Source: an uncultured Flavobacterium sp.
Lineage (GTDB): Bacteria; Bacteroidota; Bacteroidia; Flavobacteriales; Flavobacteriaceae
Direction: 5' to 3'
Assembly (NCBI RefSeq): GCF_937967675.1
Contig: NZ_CALBSN010000011.1
Span: 1 to 23,959 of the forward strand
Length of the DNA stretch: 23,959 nt
Shown here in pieces: positions 13,980 through 21,630 of the stretch; positions within the stretch are counted from its first letter, which is position 1, and each line of letters opens with the position of its first letter. The notes beneath the pieces are model-generated. The model saw only the letters and a program-made list of their open reading frames with translations, did no database searches and had not been told where the DNA came from. Made by a program: the position numbers and the translations under genes.

Positions 13980-14933
13980 CTACTCTTTGAATTCACCCAT
14001 TTTGCTATATTTATCCATACGTTTTGCCACTAAATCTTTTGTTGATAAATCTTTTAATTCGTTGTAAGCTTTTGTTACATATTCGGCAACCGATTTAAAA
14101 GTAGTTTCTTTATCATAGTGAGCACCACCAAGAGGTTCTGGAATGATATCGTCGATTAACTTTTGTTTTTTCATATCGAAAGAAGTTAATTTCAAAGCTT
14201 CGGCTGCCTGTTCTTTATATTCCCAACTTCTCCATAAGATGGAAGAACATGACTCTGGAGAAATTACAGAATACCAAGTATTTTCTAACATATATACTCT
14301 ATCTCCTACTCCAATTCCTAATGCTCCACCTGAAGCTCCTTCTCCAATGATTACAGAAATAATTGGTGTTTTTAAACGAGCCATTTCAAAAATATTTCTT
14401 GCAATAGCTTCTCCTTGTCCTCGCTCTTCAGCTTCTAAACCTGGATATGCTCCTGGGGTATCAATTAATGTTAATACAGGAATATTAAATTTCTCTGCCA
14501 TTTTCATTAAACGCAATGCTTTACGATATCCTTCTGGATTCGCCATCCCGAAGTTTCTGTATTGGCGCATTTTAGTATTAATCCCTTTTTGCTGACCAAT
14601 AATCATAAACGATTGTCCGTTGATTTGACCTAATCCCCCTACCATGGCTTTATCGTCTTTGAAATTTCTGTCGCCAAAAAGTTCTAAAAACGTTCCATTC
14701 GTAATATTAGTAATGTGCTCTAATGTGTACGGACGGTTTGGATGACGTGATAATTGAACACGTTGCCAAGCGGTAAGGTTTTTGTATATTTTTTTCTTAG
14801 TTTCTTCTAATTTCTTCTCAATTTGCTTGCATGTATTTGATACATCTACATCTGACTCTTGACCGATAATTTGACATTTATCTAATTGGTCTTCAAGCTC
14901 TTTAATTGGTAATTCAAAATCTAAATATTCCAT
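13980..14933 (-). CDS. accA: Acetyl-CoA carboxylase carboxyltransferase subunit alpha
   Basis: 317 aa, the full family length. With AccD it transfers the carboxyl group from biotin-AccB to acetyl-CoA, giving malonyl-CoA for fatty acid synthesis. Visible landmarks: MEYLDFELPIKELEDQLD, AWQRVQLSRHPNRPYTLEHI, FLELFGDRNFKDDKAMVGGL, LIDTPGAYPGLEAEERGQGE, GEGASGGALGIGVGDRV and SVISPESCSSILW, which form the crotonase-fold CoA and carboxybiotin sites. A TATCTTTG box at 14973-14966 in the gap after the EamA gene suggests its own promoter. Confidence 0.98.
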   Translation of the reverse strand: MEYLDFELPIKELEDQLDKCQIIGQESDVDVSNTCKQIEKKLEETKKKIYKNLTAWQRVQLSRHPNRPYTLEHITNITNGTFLELFGDRNFKDDKAMVGGLGQINGQSFMIIGQQKGINTKMRQYRNFGMANPEGYRKALRLMKMAEKFNIPVLTLIDTPGAYPGLEAEERGQGEAIARNIFEMARLKTPIISVIIGEGASGGALGIGVGDRVYMLENTWYSVISPESCSSILWRSWEYKEQAAEALKLTSFDMKKQKLIDDIIPEPLGGAHYDKETTFKSVAEYVTKAYNELKDLSTKDLVAKRMDKYSKMGEFKE

Positions 14934-14965
14934 AATCGGTTTATTAGGGTTTGTGTTTGTTGTTA

Positions 14966-14973
14966 CAAAGATA
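14966..14973 (-). promoter_or_regulatory. -7 box of a likely accA promoter
   Basis: TATCTTTG on the minus strand, 33 bp upstream of the accA ATG. No clear TTG lies at the usual distance, so this is a -7 box call only. Confidence 0.45.
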
Positions 14974-14997
14974 AAATTTTCAATTAACTTTAATAAA

Positions 14998-15891
14998 TTA
15001 ATCGGTAATAAGTTGTTTCTTTTTCTTGCTTTTTACAATTCCATTAGCAATAACCGTGATAAGAATTAATAAGGCTCCCACATAAAACAAAGGTGTCATT
15101 TCTTCTGTATCATCAAAAATTAGAAGCGCTAAAATAATTCCATAAATAGGTTCTAAGTTAATGGTTAACATTACGGTAAATGGACTCAAAAACTTCATCA
15201 CTTTTACGGATGCTGAAAATGCATAAGCCGTACAAATGGATGACAACAAGAACAACCAAATCAAATCGTTCATTGAAAGGGCAAAGAAAGCGGGTGTAAA
15301 ACTTCCTGCAAAAAACAAGTAGCCACTTAAAAAGAAAACCCCACTTGATAATTCATAAAGTGAAATGATATTAGGATCGTATTCTTTGGCATATTTTCCG
15401 TTAATTACAGAAAATAAAGCCGAAAGAAATGCTGATGAAACGGCTAAGTAAATTCCGGTAGTATATTTTGTTTCAACATTAAAGATGATTCCTAACCCTA
15501 TTACTACTATGACGCCAAAAAGCAGTTCATACCAAATCACTTTTCTTTTGTAAAAAATAGGTTCTAAAATGGAAGCAAAAAAAGCACCTGTAGACAAACA
15601 CGCTAAGGTTATAGAAACATTAGACACTTTAATTGCTTGGTAAAATGTGAGCCAATGGGCCGCAATGATAATTCCGCAAAGAAGAAACCCAATAAAAATA
15701 TGGAACGGCACTTTTACTTTTTCTTTATTTAATAACACAACAAAAGTCATGATAACTGAAGCAAAAAGCATGCGATACCAAACCAAATCTAAGGCTTCTA
15801 ATGATATTAATTTGCCTAAAATTGCTGTAAACCCCCAAATAAAAACGATTACATGAAGGTGTAAATAACTTTTTAAATTATCGTTTTGCAT
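14998..15891 (-). CDS. EamA/DMT-family transporter
   Basis: 297 aa with about ten hydrophobic helices in two similar halves, the hallmark of the drug/metabolite transporter superfamily with two EamA repeats. Examples are HLHVIVFIWGFTAILGKLIS at the start, ISLYELSSGVFFLSGYLFF, and VMLTINLEPIYGIILALLIF in the last repeat (the E-P-x5-A/L signature of EamA). It ends with a basic tail KSKKKKQ. The substrate cannot be read from sequence. Its start overlaps the LptF/G-type gene by 14 bases, so the two are probably co-translated. Confidence 0.9.
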   Translation of the reverse strand: MQNDNLKSYLHLHVIVFIWGFTAILGKLISLEALDLVWYRMLFASVIMTFVVLLNKEKVKVPFHIFIGFLLCGIIIAAHWLTFYQAIKVSNVSITLACLSTGAFFASILEPIFYKRKVIWYELLFGVIVVIGLGIIFNVETKYTTGIYLAVSSAFLSALFSVINGKYAKEYDPNIISLYELSSGVFFLSGYLFFAGSFTPAFFALSMNDLIWLFLLSSICTAYAFSASVKVMKFLSPFTVMLTINLEPIYGIILALLIFDDTEEMTPLFYVGALLILITVIANGIVKSKKKKQLITD

Positions 15892-16966
15892 TGCGAAGTA
15901 GGTAATAAGCTAGAATTCCAAAAACAAGATTAGGCAACCAAACCGCTATAAACGGCGGAATACTTGATTTTTCTGCTAACGTGCCGAATACTTTATCAAA
16001 AAATATAAAAACAAAAGCAATCACAATACCAATTGCTAAATTAATTCCCATACCTCCTCTTCTTTTCATTGAAGATACAGCAACTGCTATAATGGTAAGT
16101 ATAAAAGCAGATACAGGCAAACTAAACTTTTTATAAAATACTACTAAATATGTATTGATATTTCCATTACCTCGTGATCGTTCTTTTTCAATAAAATGGT
16201 TTAACTCTCCTATGGTCATCGTTTCTGCAACGTAAATTACAGGTGTTAAATCATCTGGTTCAAAATTGTATTTGACCATTAATTTATCACTAGAAACAAT
16301 TTCATCATTTGTTTCCCCAACAATTCTTCTATTATATCCATAAAGTGTATAATTTTTGGTAGTTTCTTCATAACGAATTCTATTTGCCGTTACCTTCTCT
16401 ATCAATACATTATCTTGAAACTTTTCATAGGTGAAATTAAATCCCGTTTGCGACAAATAATTATAATTGCTAACATAAATATTCTCCTCTAACTTGCCGT
16501 CTTTTTTAATTTGTCTGAAAATATCGGATGTTTCTCTAGTCTGCGAATTCCCTTTTAGGTTTTGATATCGAAAATCGTTAAAGCCTTTACTAGCTTTAGG
16601 AACCAAGAAAAATCCCATTACTAAGGCAAAAATAGAAACGATAATTGCCCCATATATAAAAGGTCGCAAAAATCTACTAAACGATATTCCTGAACTCAAA
16701 ATGGCAATAATCTCGGTATTGTTCGCCAACTTTGAGGTAAACCAAATAATGGATAAGAATAAAAAGATAGGAAATAACAAATTGGCAAAATAAATCGTAA
16801 AATCACCATAATAGATTAAGATATCTTTCAAAGGAATTTTTTTCTCAATCATTTTATTCACCTTTTCTGAAACGTCAATTGTTATCCCAATAGGAATAAA
16901 CATAATCAACATCACCGAAAAAGTGACCAAATAGCGTTTTAAAATGTATTTATCTATTATTTTCAT
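15878..16966 (-). CDS. LptF/LptG (YjgP/YjgQ) family LPS export permease
   Basis: 362 aa. The N-terminal block KIIDKYILKRYLVTFSVMLI followed by three hydrophobic helices (to about 115), a soluble periplasmic beta domain (about 130-265, with NIYVSNYNYLSQTGFNF and NRIRYEETTKNYTLYGY), and three C-terminal helices (about 277-355) matches the LptF/LptG layout. These proteins form the membrane part of the LptB2FG ABC machine that extracts lipopolysaccharide from the inner membrane. Which of the two it is cannot be decided. It lies between tgt and the EamA gene; the 94-bp gap to tgt holds repeated 'TTTAGAA' units rather than a clear promoter. Confidence 0.93.
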   Translation of the reverse strand: MKIIDKYILKRYLVTFSVMLIMFIPIGITIDVSEKVNKMIEKKIPLKDILIYYGDFTIYFANLLFPIFLFLSIIWFTSKLANNTEIIAILSSGISFSRFLRPFIYGAIIVSIFALVMGFFLVPKASKGFNDFRYQNLKGNSQTRETSDIFRQIKKDGKLEENIYVSNYNYLSQTGFNFTYEKFQDNVLIEKVTANRIRYEETTKNYTLYGYNRRIVGETNDEIVSSDKLMVKYNFEPDDLTPVIYVAETMTIGELNHFIEKERSRGNGNINTYLVVFYKKFSLPVSAFILTIIAVAVSSMKRRGGMGINLAIGIVIAFVFIFFDKVFGTLAEKSSIPPFIAVWLPNLVFGILAYYLLRNAKR

Positions 16967-16971
16967 CCTAA

Positions 16972-17056
16972 AATTTAGAATTTAGAATTTAGAATTTAGA
17001 ATCAAAAACGAATAGCCTTTAAACTTTCATTTTCTAACTTCTAAATTCTAACTTCT
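16972..17056. repeat. AATTTAGA tandem repeats with an inverted partner
   Basis: TTTAGAATTTAGAATTTAGA runs at about 16974-17000, and TTCTAACTTCTAAATTCTAA follows at about 17030-17050, complementary to it. It fills the tgt-LptF/G gap. Similar 'GTTTAGAATTTAGAA' debris is seen at 4504-4520 and at 18238-18250. Confidence 0.6.
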
Positions 17057-17060
17057 TATT

Positions 17061-18191
17061 TTATAATCGCTGACTCATTTGAATCACCATTTTATCTTTC
17101 CATTCTCTAAAAGTTCCTGCTAAGATTTGTCTTCTAGCTTCGCGAACCAACCACATATAAAAACCTAAGTTGTGAATGGTTGCAATTTGTTTTCCTAAAA
17201 ATTCATTCGCAGCAAAAAGGTGTCTTAAATACGCTTTTGAATATTCGGTATCTACCCAAGTGTGGCCCATTTCGTCAATTGGCGAAAAATCAGCTTCCCA
17301 CTTTTTGTTTTTGATGTTAATAGAACCGTGAGCTGTGAATAACATTCCGTTTCTGGCGTTACGTGTTGGCATCACACAATCAAACATATCAATACCTAAC
17401 GCAATATTTTCTAAAATGTTGATTGGTGTTCCTACTCCCATTAAATATCTTGGTTTGTCTTCTGGAAGAATGGCTGTTACCACTTCGGTCATGGCGTACA
17501 TTTCTTCTGCTGGTTCTCCTACTGATAATCCTCCAATAGCATTTCCTTGCGCTCCAGCGTTGGCAATATATTCTGCTGATTGTTCTCTTAAATCTTTAAA
17601 CGTACTTCCTTGAACAATTGGAAAAAACGTTTGCTCATAACCATATTTAAATGGTAACTTATCTAAATGGGTAATACAACGGTCTAACCAACGGTGCGTC
17701 ATGTGCATTGAACGTTTTGCATAGCGATAATCACATGGATACGGCGTACATTCGTCAAATGCCATAATGATATCAGCCCCAATAGTTCTTTGAATTTCCA
17801 TTACATTTTCTGGAGAAAAGAAATGATACGAACCATCGATGTGCGATTTGAATTTCACCCCTTCTTCTTTAATCTTTCTTCTTCCTGATAATGAATATAC
17901 TTGATACCCACCTGAATCAGTTAGTATATTTCTATCCCAATTCATAAATTTATGCAAACCTCCAGCCGCTTCTAAAATTTTGGTTTGAGGTCTTAAATAT
18001 AAATGATAGGTATTCCCCAAAATAATATCAGGGTTAATGTCTTGTTTTAACTCGCGTTGGTGTACTCCTTTTACAGAGGCAACTGTTCCTACAGGCATGA
18101 ATATCGGAGTTTCAATAACACCGTGATCGGTAGTTATTTTTCCGGCTCTGGCTTTACTTTTTGGGTCTTTGGTAATTAAATCAAACTTCAT
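17061..18191 (-). CDS. tgt: tRNA-guanine transglycosylase (queuine/preQ1 tRNA-ribosyltransferase)
   Basis: 376 aa. Exchanges G34 for preQ1 in tRNAs with GUN anticodons. TIM-barrel landmarks: TPIFMPVGTVASVKGV, LGNTYHLYLRPQ, DSGGYQVYSLSGRRKIKEEG (D92, general base), GGLSVGEP, YLMGVGTP and DMFDCVMPTRNARNG (D271, covalent nucleophile). The usual zinc site C-x-C-x2-C...H is not intact: the region reads GHTWVDTEYSKAYLRHLF with no cysteine, while the later IHNL histidine (H340) remains. I believe this loss is typical of Bacteroidetes Tgt and not damage. It has its own -7 box (18218-18211). Confidence 0.97.
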   Translation of the reverse strand: MKFDLITKDPKSKARAGKITTDHGVIETPIFMPVGTVASVKGVHQRELKQDINPDIILGNTYHLYLRPQTKILEAAGGLHKFMNWDRNILTDSGGYQVYSLSGRRKIKEEGVKFKSHIDGSYHFFSPENVMEIQRTIGADIIMAFDECTPYPCDYRYAKRSMHMTHRWLDRCITHLDKLPFKYGYEQTFFPIVQGSTFKDLREQSAEYIANAGAQGNAIGGLSVGEPAEEMYAMTEVVTAILPEDKPRYLMGVGTPINILENIALGIDMFDCVMPTRNARNGMLFTAHGSINIKNKKWEADFSPIDEMGHTWVDTEYSKAYLRHLFAANEFLGKQIATIHNLGFYMWLVREARRQILAGTFREWKDKMVIQMSQRL

Positions 18192-18210
18192 ATTGTGCTT
18201 TTACGAACGG

Positions 18211-18218
18211 CAAAGATA
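18211..18218 (-). promoter_or_regulatory. -7 box of the tgt promoter
   Basis: TATCTTTG on the minus strand, 19 bp before the tgt ATG, the expected spacing for a short leader. The -33 region has no TTG at 19-22 bp. Confidence 0.5.
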
Positions 18219-18237
18219 AATTAATTTCAATTGTAGT

Positions 18238-18600
18238 TTTAGAATTTAGGATAAAATTAGAAAAATCAAGGTCAAGTTCAAGTTCAATTTCAAGTACAAG
18301 TTCAACTTCAAAAATCAAATTCAAAATAAAAAAATAATAACTTTCAACTTAAAGCATCCAAAATTATTGGAACACCGATTGAAGAAATGAAAGAAATCTT
18401 AAAAAATCATACAGGTAAGCGTATAAAACAGATTCACTAACGCAAAAAACGGATTATTACTATTTTAAATTTCAATAAACCCTTTGTGTCTTGCCGTCTT
18501 TGCGAGCTAAAAAAATTCTGCAACCTCTGCATCTCTGCATTTCACTCCCAACTCCTAACTCCTAACTCCCATCACCCATCACCCATCACCCTCCAAAAAA
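18238..18600. repeat. Gene-free stretch of low-complexity repeats between tgt and transketolase
   Basis: Contents in order: a run of AAGTTCAAG/TTCAATTTCAAG units (about 18268-18312); a 30-codon open stretch encoding IIGTPIEEMKEILKNHTGKR (about 18348-18440) without a convincing start; a CTTTGTGTCTTGCCGTCTTTG...CTGCATCTCTGCATTTC phrase (18483-18543); and CTAACTC and CATCACC tandems (18544-18593). I see no complete gene. The short open stretch may be the remnant of one. Confidence 0.5.
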
Positions 18601-18629
18601 CAATTCTTAATAACTTCTAACAAAATGAT

Positions 18630-18660
18630 TTGTAGCACCAAAAAAATAGAATTACTTTTA
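18630..18660 (+). promoter_or_regulatory. Promoter of the transketolase operon
   Basis: TTG 18630-18632, 20 bp spacer, TACTTTTA 18653-18660 followed by CACC. This is one base off the consensus and shares TACTTTT-CACC with the rRNA promoters. The ATG is 26 bp after the box. Confidence 0.65.
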
Positions 18661-18686
18661 CACCATTAATAAATATATGTAATAAA

Positions 18687-19532
18687 ATGTCTAACACGCA
18701 ACAACTACAAGATTTTACAACACAAGTTCGAAGAGATATTCTTCGCATGGTTCATGCTGTAAATTCAGGTCACCCAGGAGGTTCTTTGGGATGTGCTGAA
18801 TTTTTGGTTACTCTTTATCAAGACGTTATGCAACGTAAATCAGGTTTTGATATGAATGGAAGTAATGAAGATATTTTCTTCTTATCAAACGGTCATATTT
18901 CTCCTGTTTTTTACAGTGTTTTAGCTAGAAGTGGTTACTTTCCTGTAGCAGAATTAGCTACTTTCCGAAAATTAAATTCAAGATTACAAGGTCACCCAAC
19001 AACTCATGAAGGTTTACCTGGAATTCGCATGGCATCGGGTTCATTAGGACAAGGTTTATCGGTAGCGGTTGGTGCAGCGCAAGCTAAAAAATTGAACAAC
19101 GATAACCATTTGGTTTTTGCTCTTTTAGGTGATGGTGAATTACAAGAAGGTCAAAACTGGGAAGCAATTATGTATGCTTCTGCTAAAAAAGTAGACAATT
19201 TAATTGCAACTATCGACTTAAACGGAAAACAAATTGACGGAACTACAGATGAAGTTTTAGCAATGGGAAGTGTAAAAGCGAAGTTTGAAGCATTCGATTG
19301 GATGGTAATTGAAATCAAAGAAGGTAACAACATTGACGCTATCAAAGCTGGTTTGGCTGATGCAAAATCTAAATCAGGTAACGGAAAACCCGTTTGTATT
19401 TTATTGCATACGGAAATGGGTAACGGAGTAGATTTTATGATGCACACCCACGCTTGGCACGGAAAAGCGCCAAATGATGAGCAATTAGCAAAAGGTTTAG
19501 CACAAAATGTTGAAACTTTAGGAGACTATTAA
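18687..19532 (+). CDS. Transketolase, N-terminal (TPP-binding) subunit
   Basis: 281 aa, corresponding to the first domain of the single-chain enzyme. It carries the thiamine-diphosphate/Mg site GDGELQEGQNWEAIMYA, the substrate and cofactor loops NSGHPGGSLGCAE, LQGHPTTHEGLPGIRMASGS and LGQGLSVAVGAA, and the C-terminal HTHAWHGKAPND. With the downstream subunit it forms a two-chain transketolase that moves two-carbon units between sugar phosphates in the non-oxidative pentose phosphate pathway. The 59-bp gap to the second subunit has no terminator, only 'GTGTTCAGT' repeat debris. Confidence 0.95.
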   Translation: MSNTQQLQDFTTQVRRDILRMVHAVNSGHPGGSLGCAEFLVTLYQDVMQRKSGFDMNGSNEDIFFLSNGHISPVFYSVLARSGYFPVAELATFRKLNSRLQGHPTTHEGLPGIRMASGSLGQGLSVAVGAAQAKKLNNDNHLVFALLGDGELQEGQNWEAIMYASAKKVDNLIATIDLNGKQIDGTTDEVLAMGSVKAKFEAFDWMVIEIKEGNNIDAIKAGLADAKSKSGNGKPVCILLHTEMGNGVDFMMHTHAWHGKAPNDEQLAKGLAQNVETLGDY

Positions 19533-19591
19533 TTAGTACTCCGTGTTCAGTTACAAGTGTTCAGTAGCATGCAATTAAATTTAAAAACAAA

Positions 19592-20545
19592 ATGAAAAAA
19601 TATATCAACCAAGGCAGTAAAGATACCCGTTCGGGATTTGGAGCTGGAATGACGGAATTAGGTCAAAAAAATGAAAACGTAGTAGCACTTTGTGCGGATT
19701 TAATTGGATCATTAAAATTTGATGATTTCAAGAAAAACCACCCAGAGCGTTTCTTTCAAATCGGAATTGCAGAAGCCAATATGATTGGAATTGCAGCTGG
19801 ATTAACCATTGGAGGAAAAATTCCTTTCACGGGAACTTTCGCTAACTTTTCTACCGGAAGAGTTTATGATCAAATTCGTCAATCGGTAGCGTACTCAGAT
19901 AAGAATGTGAAGATTTGTGCTTCTCACGCGGGATTAACGCTTGGAGAAGACGGAGCTACACACCAAATCTTAGAAGACATCGGTTTGATGAAAATGTTAC
20001 CTGGAATGACCGTAATTAACACTTGTGATTACAATCAAACCAAAGCAGCCACTTTAGCTTTAGCCGATCATCATGGTCCTGCTTATTTGCGTTTTGGTCG
20101 TCCAGTAGTGCCTAACTTTACGCCAGCTGACGAACCTTTCGTAATTGGAAAAGCCATCCTATTAAACGAAGGAACCGATGTTACCATTATTGCTACCGGA
20201 CATTTAGTTTGGGAAGCGTTAGTAGCAGCAGAAGCTTTAGAATCTAAAGGTATTTCAGCTGAAGTAATCAACATACACACGATTAAACCATTAGACGAAG
20301 AAGCGATTTTAAAATCGGTGAAGAAAACAGGTTGTGTGGTTACTGCAGAAGAGCATAACATTATTGGTGGTTTAGGAGAAAGTGTTTCGAGATGCTTAGT
20401 TCAAAACCATTTAGTTCCTCAAGAATTTGTAGCCGTAAACGATAGCTTCGGAGAAAGTGGAACACCTGACCAATTAATGGAAAAATATGGCTTAAACAGT
20501 GCAGCCATTATTGAAAAAGCAGAAAAAGTAATCAAAAGAAAGTAA
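19592..20545 (+). CDS. Transketolase, C-terminal (pyrimidine-binding) subunit
   Basis: 317 aa, matching the middle and last domains of transketolase. QIGIAEANMIGIAAGLTIGG contains the Glu that activates the thiamine ring; HAGLTLGEDGATHQILEDIG and YLRFGRP form the substrate site; NIHTIKPLDEEAI and GCVVTAEEHNIIGGLGESV lie in the last domain. The split-gene form is normal in several bacterial phyla and archaea, and the downstream partner must pair with the upstream subunit for activity. Same operon, followed by a strong terminator. Confidence 0.95.
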   Translation: MKKYINQGSKDTRSGFGAGMTELGQKNENVVALCADLIGSLKFDDFKKNHPERFFQIGIAEANMIGIAAGLTIGGKIPFTGTFANFSTGRVYDQIRQSVAYSDKNVKICASHAGLTLGEDGATHQILEDIGLMKMLPGMTVINTCDYNQTKAATLALADHHGPAYLRFGRPVVPNFTPADEPFVIGKAILLNEGTDVTIIATGHLVWEALVAAEALESKGISAEVINIHTIKPLDEEAILKSVKKTGCVVTAEEHNIIGGLGESVSRCLVQNHLVPQEFVAVNDSFGESGTPDQLMEKYGLNSAAIIEKAEKVIKRK

Positions 20546-20572
20546 TCGTTTTTTTACTTTTACACCATATAA

Positions 20573-20606
20573 AACCTGATGCACGTATTAGCATCAGGTT
20601 TTTTTA
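20573..20606 (+). terminator. Terminator of the transketolase operon
   Basis: AACCTGATGC (20573-20582), 8-nt loop, GCATCAGGTT (20591-20600) and a seven-T run. It begins 28 bp after the stop codon. Confidence 0.92.
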
Positions 20607-20713
20607 TCTTAAAACTTCATCGAATTTTGCTTAGGTTTGGAATCTTTACAGAGTAAAACATATTGAAAAAAACCGTAAAAATCAGATTTCAATTTGATTT
20701 AAAATTATTACTC

Positions 20714-21097
20714 TTATCGCAACCTTTTATATTTTAGGTTTTGTAATAGCTTTTTAAAATTGCGGGCGGGCTTAAACAATATCTTAGCTCCAAGAATTGT
20801 ACTCTTATTTAATTTCTCGGGTTCGTCTGTACCTAGTCCTTTTAGCGTTAAAGCAAAAGTACCCAAACGGTCGATTTTTACGATTTTGCCCTGAGCTAAC
20901 TCTTCTCCAATTACCTGACTCATTCCCATGAGAACCCCATAACAATCGGCTACAGTTACCGTACTTCGGCTGGAAACGATCTCGGCTATGTATTCTAAAT
21001 CTACCTCCCCTTTACTCACGGCACAAGGATAATATTTAATTTGTGGTGGTGACACTATATTGTTTTGTTTGGGCACCATTTTAAATTCTATTGCCAT
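20714..21097 (-). CDS. HU-family DNA-binding protein, Bacteroidetes long type
   Basis: 127 aa from the ATG at 21097 (MAIEFKMVPKQN). The frame is open to 21190, but the extra 31 residues would lie upstream of the TATTTTTG promoter. The body has the HU/IHF helix-dimer pattern: LEYIAEIVSSRSTVTVADCY, GEELAQGKIVKIDRLGTFAL and a basic end FKPARNFKKLLQNLKYKRLR. Such proteins bind or bend DNA and shape the nucleoid. Instead of the Arg/Pro arm of classic HU it has SSPQIKYYPC-type N-terminal strand sequence, as in the Bacteroidetes HU-like domain. Monocistronic. The upstream palindrome array (21171-21232) suggests regulation, perhaps autoregulation. Confidence 0.88.
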   Translation of the reverse strand: MAIEFKMVPKQNNIVSPPQIKYYPCAVSKGEVDLEYIAEIVSSRSTVTVADCYGVLMGMSQVIGEELAQGKIVKIDRLGTFALTLKGLGTDEPEKLNKSTILGAKILFKPARNFKKLLQNLKYKRLR

Positions 21098-21117
21098 TTT
21101 AATTGTTTTGTATTGTA

Positions 21118-21150
21118 CAAAAATACAATTTATAAGTAATATAAAAACAA
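21118..21150 (-). promoter_or_regulatory. Promoter of the HU-family gene
   Basis: Minus-strand TTG (21150-21148), 22 bp spacer, TATTTTTG (21125-21118). Transcription would start near 21111, about 14 nt before the ATG at 21097, which supports that start codon. Confidence 0.65.
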
Positions 21151-21170
21151 TTGCTGTACAGTAATTAGCT

Positions 21171-21232
21171 AATTCCCCTAGGGAAAACATGTTATTCCTC
21201 TAGGGAAAAAAAATAATTGCCCTAGGGGAATT
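21171..21232. promoter_or_regulatory. Three CCCTAGGG-like palindromes at 22-bp spacing
   Basis: ATTCCCCTAGGGAAAA, ATTCCTCTAGGGAAAA and ATTGCCCTAGGGGAATT have CTAG centres at 21179.5, 21201.5 and 21223.5, exactly 22 bp apart. The two outer sites are also arms of a long inverted repeat (AATTCCCCTAGGG, CCCTAGGGGAATT). They lie 20-80 bp upstream of the HU promoter -33 box, a natural place for an activator or a cooperative repressor. The protein that binds is unknown. Confidence 0.6.
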
Positions 21233-21239
21233 AATAATA

Positions 21240-21527
21240 TGATAAGTACCAATTGATTTTATTAACTTGTTAAAGAGCAAATAATAACAAAAAAATAAAT
21301 AAAAAGTATAAATTAGTTAACACAAACAACTTATAATGTTGATTTACAATAGTTTTTCTGCCTTTTTGTTGAAATGAGGCGCTTTAACTTTATATTCACG
21401 ATGTATGGAATTATAGTAGTCCAAAAACAACTTTGATTTATACGCATGTAAGTACTAAAAGCATCCAACAAATTAAAAGTCCATTTGATGAATTGTAATA
21501 ATTTTTATATATTTACAATTGAAATAA
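21240..21527. other. AT-rich gene-free stretch with a possible decayed ORF on the minus strand
   Basis: No intact gene is seen. On the minus strand (about 21447-21344) a 34-codon open frame encodes YKSKLFLDYYNSIHREYKVK and ends ...KKAEKLL. The DYYNS-x-H spacing is reminiscent of the C terminus of IS3-type transposases, but the similarity is too short to claim. A stop precedes it. Confidence 0.3.
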
Positions 21528-21593
21528 TGTATGATGATTATCATACATATCTACCCATAAATAGAGAGATATGTATGACGCAGTCATACATAT
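21527..21593. repeat. Overlapping palindromes before the first cassette
   Basis: ATGTATGAT/ATCATACAT (21527-21548, 9-bp arms, 4-nt loop) is followed by ATATGTATGAC-GCA-GTCATACATAT (21569-21593, 11-bp perfect arms). TCATACATAT at 21541-21550 can also pair with ATATGTATGA at 21569-21578, so alternative hairpins exist. With ACCCATAAA (21553-21561) on the left and GTTATAGGG on the right, the segment 21553-21609 could be a very short attC-like or attI-like site. Confidence 0.6.
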
Positions 21594-21630
21594 AAACGAG
21601 TTATAGGGCATTTTAAAAGACGACACAGAC

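Noticed and set aside
20555..20606. TACTTTTA box before the transketolase terminator, suggesting a small RNA
   Set aside because: No TTG at the required distance and only a terminator hairpin follows; chance match is more likely.
21098..21190. N-terminal extension of the HU-family protein
   Set aside because: It would place the start upstream of the promoter, and the extra residues do not fit the HU domain.
21344..21447. Possible IS3-type transposase C terminus on the minus strand
   Set aside because: Only about 34 codons, with a stop directly upstream and no inverted terminal repeats; too short to assign.
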